Source: Enterocloster clostridioformis
GTDB taxonomy: Bacteria; Bacillota; Clostridia; Lachnospirales; Lachnospiraceae
Assembly (NCBI RefSeq): GCF_020297485.1
Contig: NZ_JAIWZC010000001.1
Span: 1,240,001-1,304,000, forward strand
Direction: 5' to 3'
DNA: 64,000 nucleotides
Shown here: positions 42,927-50,861 of the stretch, in pieces
Position numbering within the stretch: position 1 is the first letter of the stretch
How the letters are laid out: each line of letters opens with the position of its first letter
Notes under the pieces: generated by a model
Database searches by the model: none
Told to the model about the DNA's origin: nothing
What the model saw: only the letters and a program-made list of their open reading frames with translations
Translations under genes and position numbers: made by a program

Positions 42927-45524
42927 TTAAACCTTAGGCGCCGGGGTCTCCTTTTTCCTGCCTGTAGCGCGTCCGGCGCTGCTTTTGCCCCGCACAGTCT
43001 TTCCCTCATCTTCAGAACCTTCCCTGGCAGCGGCCGGTTTGGAGGCCGGTTTGGAGGCTGCCTTCGGCCTGGCTGTCTTTGCCTTCACGGTAAAGGTAAG
43101 CTTTTCCCCGTCAAATCCCACTTCCACCAGGGAGCCGGCTTTGATGCTGCCATCCAGCATCTCCTCAGCCATCCGGTCCTCCACCAGATTCTGTATGGTG
43201 CGTCTCAGGGGTCTTGCGCCGTATTTGTCGTCATAACCCTTATCGATCAGGTGCTCTTTGGCGCTGTCCGTTGCCTCCAGCCCTATGCCCAGCTGTTCCT
43301 TGCAGCGTTTGCTGATGGTGCCCAGCATGATATCCGCGATTCCCTTGATATGCTCTCTTGTAAGCTGATGGAACACGATAATTTCATCAATACGGTTTAA
43401 AAACTCAGGCTTAAAGAGGCGTTTCACCTCATCCATAACTCGGTCCTTCATGAACGTATAATCTGCCTTGGCATCGCTTACCATGCCGAATCCCAGACGT
43501 TTGGGGGAAATGATATTCTCCGCCCCCGCATTGGAGGTCATGATGATAATGGTATTCTTAAAGTCAATCTTTCGTCCCTGGGCATCCGTGATATGGCCGT
43601 CATCCAAAACCTGCAGCAGAATGTTGAACACGTCCGGATGGGCCTTTTCAATCTCGTCAAAAAGGATGACGCTGTAGGGATTGCGGCGGACCTTTTCGCT
43701 GAGCTGCCCTCCTTCATCATATCCCACATATCCTGGCGGCGATCCTATCATCTTGGATACGCTGTGTTTCTCCATATATTCAGACATATCCACGCGAATC
43801 AGGGCATTTTCCGTACCGAACATGGCCTCTGACAATGCCTTGGACAGCTCCGTCTTTCCCACGCCTGTGGGACCCAGAAACAGGAAGGAGCCAATGGGAC
43901 GCTTGGGGTCCTTAAGACCTACCCTGCCTCTGCGGATGGCCTTGGAAATGGCTGTTACCGCCTCCTCCTGGCCCACCACCCTCTGGTGCAGGATGCCTTC
44001 CAGATTTCTCAGACGCTCTGATTCCTCCTCAGCCAGCTTCCTTACCGGAATCCTGGTCCAGCCGGATACCACATCCGCAATCTCATTGTCGCTGACAATC
44101 AGCTTTTTGCTCTCCTTGTCCTTCTGCCATTTTTCCATGGTCTGAGCTATCTTTTCCCGTATCTTTTCCTGTTTTTTCTTTATCTCTCCGGCCTTCTCGT
44201 AGGCTTCCTTCTTGATGGCCTCCTCCTTGGCTTCCTCCAGACCGTCAATCTCAGCCTCGTATACCTTAATCTTATCCGGCTTTGTGTAGTTCTGGAGACG
44301 CACCTTGGAAGCGGCCTCGTCAATGAGGTCGATGGCCTTATCCGGCAGAAACCTGTCGTTAATATAACGGCTGGACAGCTTCACTGCCGCCTCCAGGGCA
44401 TCGTCCGTTATCTCTACTTTGTGATGCTCCTCATAACGGCTTCTGAGCCCCTTAAGTATGGCAACGGACTCCTCCTCTGAAGGCTCATCCACGGTCACCG
44501 GCTGAAAACGGCGTTCCAGGGCAGAATCCTTCTCTATATATTTGCGGTACTCATTGATCGTGGTGGCTCCAATGAGCTGAATCTCACCTCTGGCCAGGGA
44601 CGGTTTTAATATATTGGACGCATCCAGAGCGCCCTCGGCCCCGCCTGCCCCGATGATGGTGTGTATCTCATCAATAAACAGCAGCACATCGCCGGACTCC
44701 ACCACCTCGGAGATGACCTTCTTAATACGCTCCTCGAACTCACCCCTGTATTTGGAGCCTGCCACCATACCGGACAGGTCCAGGGTCACTACCCTTTTGT
44801 CTGCTATGGTTTCAGGCACATCGCCGGACGCAATCATCTGGGCCAGACCCTCTACCACGGCTGTCTTGCCCACGCCGGGTTCGCCAATCAGACACGGGTT
44901 ATTCTTAGTGCGGCGGCTCAGAATCTGTATCACGCGCTGGATCTCCTGCTCCCTCCCTATGACAGGGTCCAGTTTTCCCGCTGTAGCCAGCTGGGTCAGG
45001 TTCCTGCTGTAGCTGTCCAGGGTAGGCGTGGCATTGCCGCGCTTTCCGGCCCTGGCTCCCTGAAGGTCATCCTTTGCGGCAGGGGCGTCCTCACCCATGG
45101 CTGCCAACAGATCAATATAGAGCTTCTGTATATTGACCCCGATGGTGTTGAGAAGGCGGCTGGCTACACAATCCCCTTCCCTCAGCATGGCAATCAGAAT
45201 GTGCTCTGTTCCTATCTGGGCTGCCTTAAAACGGACAGCCTCCCTGTAGCTGTTCTCTATGACACGGCGGGCCCTGGGGGTATAGGCCGTCCTGTCCGCG
45301 GTCTGTACCGTTGGGTTGGGGGCGATAAGCTGGCTCACCAGTTCAATGACGCGGTCTTCCTCCACTCCGTTTTCCTCCAGTACCTTGGCCGCCACTCCGG
45401 TCCCTTCCTGCAGCAGGCCGATGAGCAGATGCTCTGTGCCCACGTAACCATGGTTCAGCGTCTCTGCCACGCCCACTGCCAGCCCAAGCGCTTCCTGGGC
45501 CTGTGGTGTATATCGTTCCATCAT
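42927..45524 (-). CDS. clpC: ATP-dependent Clp protease ATP-binding subunit ClpC
   Basis: 865 residues. Two N-terminal Clp repeats (YTPQAQEALGLAVGVAETLN and YTPRARRVIENSYREAVRF) are followed by AAA-1 with Walker A GEPGVGKT and AAA-2 with GPTGVGKT. A UVR-like middle region carries the coiled M-domain. A basic Lys/Pro/Ala-rich tail of about 40 residues follows the second AAA. It unfolds substrates for ClpP. The start is ATG 45524, with AGGAGG 10 bases upstream; an upstream TTG frame is excluded because it overlaps that site. It is the last gene of the operon with mcsB and mcsA. Confidence 0.97.
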   Translation of the reverse strand: MMERYTPQAQEALGLAVGVAETLNHGYVGTEHLLIGLLQEGTGVAAKVLEENGVEEDRVIELVSQLIAPNPTVQTADRTAYTPRARRVIENSYREAVRFKAAQIGTEHILIAMLREGDCVASRLLNTIGVNIQKLYIDLLAAMGEDAPAAKDDLQGARAGKRGNATPTLDSYSRNLTQLATAGKLDPVIGREQEIQRVIQILSRRTKNNPCLIGEPGVGKTAVVEGLAQMIASGDVPETIADKRVVTLDLSGMVAGSKYRGEFEERIKKVISEVVESGDVLLFIDEIHTIIGAGGAEGALDASNILKPSLARGEIQLIGATTINEYRKYIEKDSALERRFQPVTVDEPSEEESVAILKGLRSRYEEHHKVEITDDALEAAVKLSSRYINDRFLPDKAIDLIDEAASKVRLQNYTKPDKIKVYEAEIDGLEEAKEEAIKKEAYEKAGEIKKKQEKIREKIAQTMEKWQKDKESKKLIVSDNEIADVVSGWTRIPVRKLAEEESERLRNLEGILHQRVVGQEEAVTAISKAIRRGRVGLKDPKRPIGSFLFLGPTGVGKTELSKALSEAMFGTENALIRVDMSEYMEKHSVSKMIGSPPGYVGYDEGGQLSEKVRRNPYSVILFDEIEKAHPDVFNILLQVLDDGHITDAQGRKIDFKNTIIIMTSNAGAENIISPKRLGFGMVSDAKADYTFMKDRVMDEVKRLFKPEFLNRIDEIIVFHQLTREHIKGIADIMLGTISKRCKEQLGIGLEATDSAKEHLIDKGYDDKYGARPLRRTIQNLVEDRMAEEMLDGSIKAGSLVEVGFDGEKLTFTVKAKTARPKAASKPASKPAAAREGSEDEGKTVRGKSSAGRATGRKKETPAPKV

Positions 45525-45577
45525 AATGTCATGTCCTCCTTGCAAGTGTGTTAAACCTGGCTCTGCCCATGGCAGAG

Positions 45578-46612
45578 CTAGACTATCTCAGGCAGATTCT
45601 GCCTTATATAAGCTGCCCTCACAGCGTCCAGCTCATCCTTATCCAGAGGCCGTTTGGCCCAAAGATTTAAATTGGCAGGCTTAATTCCTATAATCAGGCT
45701 GTAAAGGGAGCATTCCTCATTAAATTTCATCAGGCCGTCCTCTTCCCCTGCCATGAGCTGGGAAATGAATATCCTGGCATCCTTCTCCGACATCTTCCTG
45801 GCGTACTTTAAGACGCCGTAGGACTTATATGCCTCATCCTCCCGCTCCAGACGCTGGGTGTTAAGAGTGGCGCTCCTGACCCGCATTTCCTGGTTGTTGA
45901 GCTGGGCCGCTGCCTTTGTAACCAATTCCACGATTTCCTTCTCGGACTGTCCCAGGGTCCTCTGGTTGGATACCTCATAAAGACTTCCATAGTTGTCGCT
46001 TCCCTCTCCGTACAGGCCGCGGATAGCGGTTCCGAACCGGCTCATATCCGCCACAATGCTCTGGAACTTGCGCACCTGGGATAAGGTTGGCAGATGAAGC
46101 ACCACACAGGCCCGCAGTCCTGTTCCCACATTGGTGGGAAAGGAGGTGAGATATCCGTATTTTTCGTCAAAGGCATAGGAAAACCGTTCATTGACGTAAT
46201 CGTCCAGAACATCCGCCTTCTGCCACAGCTCATCCAGTTTGAGTCCGGGCGACAGTATCTGCATGCGGATGTGATCATCCCCGCCCAGGACTATGCTGCC
46301 CGACTCATCGGCTGACAGCAGCAGTCCTGACGGCTCCTTCCTGTTGACGCAGGCCATGTTGAGGATTCTGCGCTCCCTGAGGGCCATCTTCTCCAGCTCC
46401 TGCATCTGGTCCAGCTGACTGTAGCTTAAATCCCGGCCTTCCTGGTCCTTAAGCCCTTTAAGGCCCTCCCCGAGACGTTCCACCATCTCGCCGCACTGCG
46501 TGGCGGTCATCCTGGAGGGAAACACATATTCATCCCAGTTCCTGGCCAGACGGATACGGCTGTATATCACATTAGAGTTTTTGCAGTCTATTTCCTCAAA
46601 CCATTTACTCAT
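45578..46612 (-). CDS. mcsB: protein arginine kinase McsB (divergent active-site segments)
   Basis: A 344-residue ATP:guanido phosphotransferase-fold kinase that marks proteins with phospho-arginine for ClpC. VIYSRIRLARNWDEYVFPS is the N-terminal nucleotide region. The usual NEEDHxRIQ stretch reads VLGGDDHIRMQIL, and the usual CPTNVGTG reads FPTNVGTGLR, so two conserved active-site positions (Glu and Cys) differ. It overlaps mcsA by 8 bases. It may have altered activity or be a lineage variant. Confidence 0.93.
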   Translation of the reverse strand: MSKWFEEIDCKNSNVIYSRIRLARNWDEYVFPSRMTATQCGEMVERLGEGLKGLKDQEGRDLSYSQLDQMQELEKMALRERRILNMACVNRKEPSGLLLSADESGSIVLGGDDHIRMQILSPGLKLDELWQKADVLDDYVNERFSYAFDEKYGYLTSFPTNVGTGLRACVVLHLPTLSQVRKFQSIVADMSRFGTAIRGLYGEGSDNYGSLYEVSNQRTLGQSEKEIVELVTKAAAQLNNQEMRVRSATLNTQRLEREDEAYKSYGVLKYARKMSEKDARIFISQLMAGEEDGLMKFNEECSLYSLIIGIKPANLNLWAKRPLDKDELDAVRAAYIRQNLPEIV

Positions 46613-47222
46613 GGATTCCAGCCTCCTTTTTCAGTTCTTTAATCTGGTCCCGGTAGCTGGCCGCCAGTTCATAATCCTCCTGGCGCACTGCTTCCTTTAG
46701 CTTGGCGTCTAACTCCTTAATCTGCTTTCTGGCCACAGCGGTCTGGGAATCCCGGGAACCGGCCTCTGTCAAACAGTCTGTGTTCCCCTGGGTTTCCTCC
46801 CCGGAGCCCCCGGCTGCCTCCGGGTGTTCCTTTTCAAATGTACTTCTGTATTTGGGATGTTTGCCCTTATGGCTCTCACTTCCCTGAAGTTGCTTCATCT
46901 TATCATTGATAAACAAATCAAATACGCCATAACAGTCAGCGCATCCGAACCGGCTGTTCTCCACAAAGTCGTCGAAGCTGGTTCCGCAGGTGGGGCAGAC
47001 TACGCTTCCCCTCACATCGGTTTCCTCCTCGTCATCCTCCAGACCCAGAAGGCCGGAAAGAAGCTTTCCCAGGGGAAACTCCCCATCCAGGAGGGCGGAG
47101 TACTGGCCGAAATCCATCTCCTTCGCACAGTGAGAGCAAAGGTTATGTTCCGTTTTTATGCCGTTGATTATCTCAGTGTATTTGATCGTGGCTTCCCGGA
47201 TTTTACATCTTTCACATAACAT
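46605..47222 (-). CDS. mcsA: McsA, activator of McsB
   Basis: 205 residues. CxxC zinc knuckles are at residues 3-6 (CERC), 32-35 (CSHC), 77-80 (CPTC) and 94-97 (CADC). The C-terminal UvrB/UvrC-like motif is LKEAVRQEDYELAASYRDQI. It stimulates McsB in heat and oxidative stress. ATG 47222 follows GGAGGATTCGT. It sits between the GntR regulator and mcsB. Confidence 0.95.
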   Translation of the reverse strand: MLCERCKIREATIKYTEIINGIKTEHNLCSHCAKEMDFGQYSALLDGEFPLGKLLSGLLGLEDDEEETDVRGSVVCPTCGTSFDDFVENSRFGCADCYGVFDLFINDKMKQLQGSESHKGKHPKYRSTFEKEHPEAAGGSGEETQGNTDCLTEAGSRDSQTAVARKQIKELDAKLKEAVRQEDYELAASYRDQIKELKKEAGIHE

Positions 47223-47343
47223 ACGAATCCTCCATTAATATCCAAAACCGTACCCGCGCTTTCTGCACAGCACGGTCCTGGCCTTTTTTCAGAACATGCC
47301 TGAATATACGGGCGGACAACCGCCGCCCATGTTCCGGCAGTTT

Positions 47344-47757
47344 CTAACCTTCCCCGGTCTCCTGGCCGTCTTCCGTCCCCATACACCCGCGGGTGTATTT
47401 ATCATAAATCTCATCCACCAGATGATGGATTTCATCCCGGCTGATATTCTTGCAGATACCCCAGGCCAGAACCACATCCAGGTCTCCCCGCATGTCGTCA
47501 ATGGCCTGCATCTTATCCACGTCCAGGCTGACCACAGCGCCCTTGCGCCGGTCCAGCTTTACAAAACCTTCCTGGCGTAACACAGAATATGCCTTATTAA
47601 CTGTATGCATGTTGATGCCGATATAATCAGCCATTTGACGGACAGAGGGCAGAGTATCCCCCTCCCGTATCATGTCCGTGGCAATCCCCATGATAATCTG
47701 GTTGCGCAGCTGTATATAGATTGCTTCATCACTGTTGAAATCAATCTTCAAGAACAT
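47344..47757 (-). CDS. GntR-family (YtrA-type) regulator at the head of the clpC operon
   Basis: 137 residues. The winged helix at about 10-70 has IYIQLRNQIIMGIATDMIREG and LPSVRQMADYIGINMHTVNKAY, with no large effector domain, as in the YtrA subfamily. The start is MFLKIDF at 47757 after GATGGTGG; a longer frame exists. It occupies the position that CtsR has in most Firmicutes (ctsR-mcsA-mcsB-clpC). Whether it regulates the operon is inferred. Confidence 0.88.
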   Translation of the reverse strand: MFLKIDFNSDEAIYIQLRNQIIMGIATDMIREGDTLPSVRQMADYIGINMHTVNKAYSVLRQEGFVKLDRRKGAVVSLDVDKMQAIDDMRGDLDVVLAWGICKNISRDEIHHLVDEIYDKYTRGCMGTEDGQETGEG

Positions 47758-47870
47758 AAAACCACCATCTTTCGTTTTGTGTAACAAGGAAAGTTATATT
47801 TGTTCTACAAGCAATATAACACTTGTTGATATTATCATAGCAAGGGAACCTGATTTCGTCAAGCGGAAAT

Positions 47871-47908
47871 CTGTGACATTTCCCCCTCCCGCTGTGACAT
47901 TTCCCCCT
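47871..47908. repeat. 17-bp tandem repeat, two copies
   Basis: CTGTGACATTTCCCCCT occurs at 47871 and 47892, a 21-bp period, upstream of the GntR gene. Confidence 0.6.
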
Positions 47909-47921
47909 TTGACAAAGGGCC

Positions 47922-48003
47922 GATGCCAAAAAGCTAATGCGAAAAAGCCAATGCCAAAAGGCCGGCGTCAAACGCCAATACAAAGAGCCGGCGAAAAAAG
48001 AGC
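47922..48003. repeat. degenerate 14-bp tandem repeat
   Basis: About six units such as GATGCCAAAAAGCT, AATGCGAAAAAGCC, AATGCCAAAAGGCC, GGCGTCAAACGCC and AATACAAAGAGCC follow one another between the GntR promoter and the decayed IS. Confidence 0.6.
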
Positions 48004-48009
48004 GCCGGG

Positions 48010-49300
48010 GCCCAACACTGGATTTTATGCTGGTTTCGATATTTCTCACGAAAGTGGCATAAAATACCTGCTGCCGGATTTGCTCACTAAGGGCAAACCG
48101 AAATTCCTGCACACTTTCTGTACGGTACTTTGAAAATGATTCTTCCTGATATGGCAGTATCTTCATGGCACAATACGAGATGTTGATCAGATTAACCAAC
48201 ATTTCGATTCCCTTCCGACTGCGTAACATATAGCTGCATAACGACCAGAACGTTTTCTGTTCATAATAACTCACCTCGATATTCCAGCGAAATGTGTAAC
48301 AATAATGGGATGAACTGCATACGCTCACTCCCGGTCTGGTTTAGCGGCGCCTTTTCCTGCCATGCGCAGAATATCTGCATCTGCTCTGGAATAATCGTAC
48401 TGAAAAACAGGCGTCTGGAGCCGCCGGTTTTCTCTATAGAAGTTACATAGGCGGGAACCTCCCTTTGCCCGAAGATATTGGTAAGGACCCGGCGTACACC
48501 CATGTAGTAATCCCCTATCTTTTCAGCAGAAAGAGTGAAGTCCTCTTTAATAGAAAGGCGTTCCCCATGCTTTGCGGGCCTGCCTCTTCTGCCGGTTGGC
48601 TGTGGGGTAAGGTCATAAATAACAGAGTCAGCCCTGGCATTACAGATCAAATCCAGATTTGGATATTCATCAACAATACAGGCGAGATTTTTCTTGGCGT
48701 ACCAACTGTCACAAAGGATTATGACATTCTTCTGAGAAGCAAAAGAGGGCATGACCTGACGCACCATGGCTGCGGCAAGCTTCAGTTTCGATTCTTTTTT
48801 CTGCCACATGCGGTAACCGAGAGGGACAGCCAGATAAGCAATCCGGCGGTTGCTCCATATGGGGACACAAAGCATGAGACTGACAAAGCAATGGCCGTTC
48901 AGATAGTTGGAGCCATTGTGTGCTGCATGGTCAAAAAGTTTTGAAACATCTTCAAATTTCCTTCCAAATTTAGAAATCATGGTATCATCAATGCAGAAGA
49001 AGACCGGCTGTGACTTCAGGGAGTCAGGAATGAGTTTTAAAGCCAGGGATGCCGTTACATTCATGAATCTGGAATAGTCTGCTTTGGAGTAGGAACAGGC
49101 ATAATAAAAAGCAGTCAGTGACCTTTGGGTGATGGCAGACAAAAAATGTCGGTAGAGGGAACGGATGGAATCCGCCGACTCCATGGCAAGTATGGATAAA
49201 GCCAGTAGGAATAAAGTCTCCGCGGCAGGGAAGAAAAGGTTTTAAAATAGATGGAAAAATATTGATGAAGTCTACCAATCAGGTTCTTTTCGTTGTATAA
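48010..49300 (-). pseudogene. decayed DDE transposase (IS4/IS701-like)
   Basis: The main frame (49184-48261) has the DDE stretches FFCIDDTMISKFGRKF and VIILCDSWYAKKN. The last conserved block, FRWNIEVSYYEQKTFW, lies in a second frame that overlaps at 48285-48328, so a frameshift separates it. Upstream codons in a third frame read LIGRLHQYFSIYFKT, suggesting a second shift near 49235. Neither end is clear. It is a relic of an IS next to the tRNA array. Confidence 0.78.
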
Positions 49301-49491
49301 TGAGTTTGTCGTACAGGGTCACTTTCCTTTGTATATTTTGTTGGCAAACTAATTATACACCAAAGTGTCCTGTACGATATTTTTTTATTAAAAAGTTATA
49401 AAGTCGTATTTTTTTTATTAACAATCAAAAAAAAGAAGAATCAGTGCAAATTTGCATATCCTCATCTGCTACAATACAGTCATAAGATGAA
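49301..49491 (+). promoter_or_regulatory. AT-rich upstream region of the tRNA array
   Basis: Contains TTTTTTTATTAA twice in tandem and a -10-like TACAAT at 49470-49475, about 17 bases before the first tRNA. A good -35 is not found. This is the only visible promoter candidate for the array. Confidence 0.4.
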
Positions 49492-49574
49492 GGGCAGGTA
49501 GCCTAGCGGCGAAGGCAGCTGACTGTAAATCAGCCACGCAGGAAACATCGATGGTCCGAGTCCATCTCTGCCCA
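49492..49574 (+). tRNA. tRNA-Tyr (GTA), first of the Ser/Tyr array
   Basis: Acceptor GGGCAGG/TCTGCCC, D-stem GCC/GGC, anticodon arm GCTGA-CTGTAAA-TCAGC and T-stem GATGG/CCATC. The variable region is 15 bases. The T-loop is TCCGAGT, so position 55, almost always U, is C. Discriminator A fits Tyr. No CCA is encoded. Confidence 0.85.
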
Positions 49575-49578
49575 TTCT

Positions 49579-49665
49579 GACAAGGTAGCCTAACGGTAAG
49601 GCAGCACGTTGGAAGCGTGCCGTTGCGGGTCTGTCGCATTCCCGGTTCGAATCCGGGTCTTGTCG
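49579..49665 (+). tRNA. tRNA-Ser (GGA)
   Basis: Acceptor GACAAGG/TCTTGTC, anticodon arm GCACG-TTGGAAG-CGTGC and T-arm CCCGG-TTCGAAT-CCGGG, with a long variable arm containing TGCG/CGCA. Discriminator G suits serine. The acceptor differs from usual GGAGxxx serine tRNAs. It starts 4 bases after tRNA-Tyr. Confidence 0.85.
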
Positions 49666-49717
49666 CTTCGCTCTGTATTCGATCAGCGATTTAGTTTATC
49701 GAATTCGGGTAGACTAA

Positions 49718-49804
49718 GGAGATGTACTCAAGTGGTTGAAGAGTTCAGTTTCGAAAACTGACAGGTCTTAAATAGACGCCTGGGTTCGAATCCCAGCATC
49801 TCCG
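49718..49804 (+). tRNA. tRNA-Ser (CGA)
   Basis: Acceptor GGAGATG/CATCTCC, anticodon arm TCAGT-TTCGAAA-ACTGA, long variable arm with GTCT/AGAC, and T-arm CTGGG-TTCGAAT-CCCAG. Discriminator G. This member has fully ordinary serine tRNA features. Confidence 0.93.
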
Positions 49805-49809
49805 TATCT

Positions 49810-49897
49810 GGTGTGGTATGCAAGAGGCTATAAGCAGGCGGTCCTGAAAACCGTCATCCGGTCTTCCGGCTCGTGGGTTCGAATCCCACCCACACCG
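49810..49897 (+). tRNA. tRNA-Ser (TGA), C at position 33
   Basis: Acceptor GGTGTGG/CCACACC, anticodon arm GCGGT-CCTGAAA-ACCGT, variable arm CCGG-TCTT-CCGG, and T-arm GTGGG-TTCGAAT-CCCAC. Discriminator G. The base before the anticodon is C instead of the near-universal U33. Confidence 0.82.
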
Positions 49898-49922
49898 TGA
49901 TCTCGAAAGAGAATCCAATCAT

Positions 49923-50010
49923 GCGCAGGTATGTAAAAGGCTGAAGCGAGCGGTCTGTAAAACCGTGACCCACGTGGTAAACAATGCAGGTTCAAATCCA
50001 GCCCGGCGCA
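49923..50010 (+). tRNA. tRNA-Tyr-like (GTA), degenerate
   Basis: Acceptor GCGCAGG/CCGGCGC with one A-G mismatch, anticodon arm GCGGT-CTGTAAA-ACCGT, a long variable arm, and T-stem GCAGG/CCAGC with one A-A mismatch. Discriminator A fits Tyr. The D- and anticodon arms closely resemble the preceding tRNA-Ser (TGA), suggesting duplication and anticodon change. Confidence 0.75.
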
Positions 50011-50017
50011 CTTATAT

Positions 50018-50105
50018 GCAGGCGTGGCAGAGAGGCTTAATGCGGCTCCCCGCTAAGGAGTTTGTCGGCTTTTCCGGCACGAAGGTTCGAATCCTTCCGT
50101 CTGCG
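50018..50105 (+). tRNA. tRNA-Ser (GCT), C at position 33
   Basis: Acceptor GCAGGCG/CGTCTGC, anticodon arm GCTCC-CCGCTAA-GGAGT, variable stem GTCGG/CCGGC, and T-arm GAAGG-TTCGAAT-CCTTC. Discriminator G. It again has C where U33 is expected. It ends 63 bases before the Ser/Tyr-rich ORF. Confidence 0.82.
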
Positions 50106-50113
50106 CTTGACAG

Positions 50114-50132
50114 ATATCCAGAAGTTGGATAT
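50114..50132 (+). promoter_or_regulatory. hairpin between the tRNA array and the small ORF
   Basis: ATATCCA and TGGATAT form a 7-bp stem with loop GAAGT, 30 bases before the ribosome site of the small ORF. It could be a tRNA-processing or translation element. Confidence 0.45.
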
Positions 50133-50168
50133 ACTGGCTTTAGAAAATATCAGCAGGAGGAAATGATC

Positions 50169-50309
50169 ATGGCAGTCAGACGATTTGCACATCAGTCAAG
50201 TTATGGGCAGTCCGGTGTCAGTATGAGCTCGTATTCATTATACAGTTCATGCTATGGCAGCGGACTTTTTGGCGTAACTTCAAACCGGAACTGCCAGATG
50301 CCTGATTGA
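50169..50309 (+). CDS. 46-residue serine/tyrosine-rich peptide encoded behind the tRNA array
   Basis: ATG 50169 has AGGAGG at 8 bases. The product begins MAVRRFAHQSSYGQSGVSMS and has 11 Ser and 4 Tyr in 46 residues, plus Gly and two Cys. Serine codons used are TCA, AGT, AGC, TCC and TCG, and tyrosine TAT and TAC; these match the anticodons of the six tRNAs just upstream. It follows them on the same strand and is itself followed by a terminator-like hairpin and a small winged-helix gene. No family is recognised. Expression and function are inferred only from this context. Confidence 0.68.
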   Translation: MAVRRFAHQSSYGQSGVSMSSYSLYSSCYGSGLFGVTSNRNCQMPD

Positions 50310-50331
50310 GACGATAAGGATGGAAACAAAA

Positions 50332-50355
50332 GAGGCCCTGGCGGGGTCTTTTTTT
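50332..50355 (+). terminator. terminator or attenuator between the peptide and the winged-helix gene
   Basis: AGGCCC and GGGGTCT pair around a short loop and are followed by seven T. It stands 22 bases past the peptide stop and 25 before the ATG of the next gene. Confidence 0.68.
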
Positions 50356-50379
50356 CGTGCTGAAAGAGAGGAAAATACT

Positions 50380-50643
50380 ATGCAGCCGACGATGTTTCCA
50401 CTTTTAATATTAAATATATTGGAGAACCATGCAACAAAAGAGAGACCACTTACGATAACCGAGATCACGGATTGGATCAATCGAGAGTTTGCACCATTCG
50501 CAGCTGAGAAAGAGCATTTGATTAATCGTACCACTGTGATGAGGATCCTTGATACAATGGAATTCTGGACAGATGGGAAGTTATTTAATTTTCGCGTGGT
50601 GTGTACGGAAAATGGAACGAAGCGTTTTTGTCTGGAAAAATGA
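50380..50643 (+). CDS. small winged-helix protein, resembles the N-terminal domain of WYL regulators
   Basis: 87 residues from ATG 50380 with GAGAGG at 8 bases. MFPLLILNILENHATKERPLT and ITEITDWINREFAPF resemble the opening helix-turn-helix of WYL-domain transcription factors (KLYILDILxxxTDExHPLTQxEI). RTTVMRILDTMEFW would be the recognition helix. The WYL ligand domain is missing, so it is a stand-alone DNA-binding domain or a truncated gene. It may regulate the array upstream. Confidence 0.66.
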   Translation: MQPTMFPLLILNILENHATKERPLTITEITDWINREFAPFAAEKEHLINRTTVMRILDTMEFWTDGKLFNFRVVCTENGTKRFCLEK

Positions 50644-50861
50644 TCTATTATCATATTGGTCCGAGAAAACCATGACATTCTGGATTTTGTATTCAGGATG
50701 TCTTATTTTTTACCCAATCGCAAGGTTATATGAGGAAAATAAAAGATTTTTTGGTTCTGCGTTATTTTTGATGATTTATGAAAAATTTAATTTCCTTTTG
50801 TTCGAATAGAAGTGTCGGCAAAAATGAAAAAATGAGCTATCCGGTGAAAAACAACAAATGA
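50644..50861. other. gap with no feature seen
   Basis: AT-rich sequence between the winged-helix gene and the IS200-like element; no convincing gene or RNA. Confidence 0.4.

Noticed and set aside
49579..49665. Selenocysteine tRNA or suppressor tRNA
   Set aside because: The anticodon is GGA and the acceptor and T stems are of normal 7/5 length; it reads as tRNA-Ser.
49965..50168. Longer protein starting inside tRNA-Tyr 2 and running into the Ser/Tyr-rich ORF
   Set aside because: The extension would be coded by tRNA genes and has no ribosome site; ATG 50169 has AGGAGG at proper distance.
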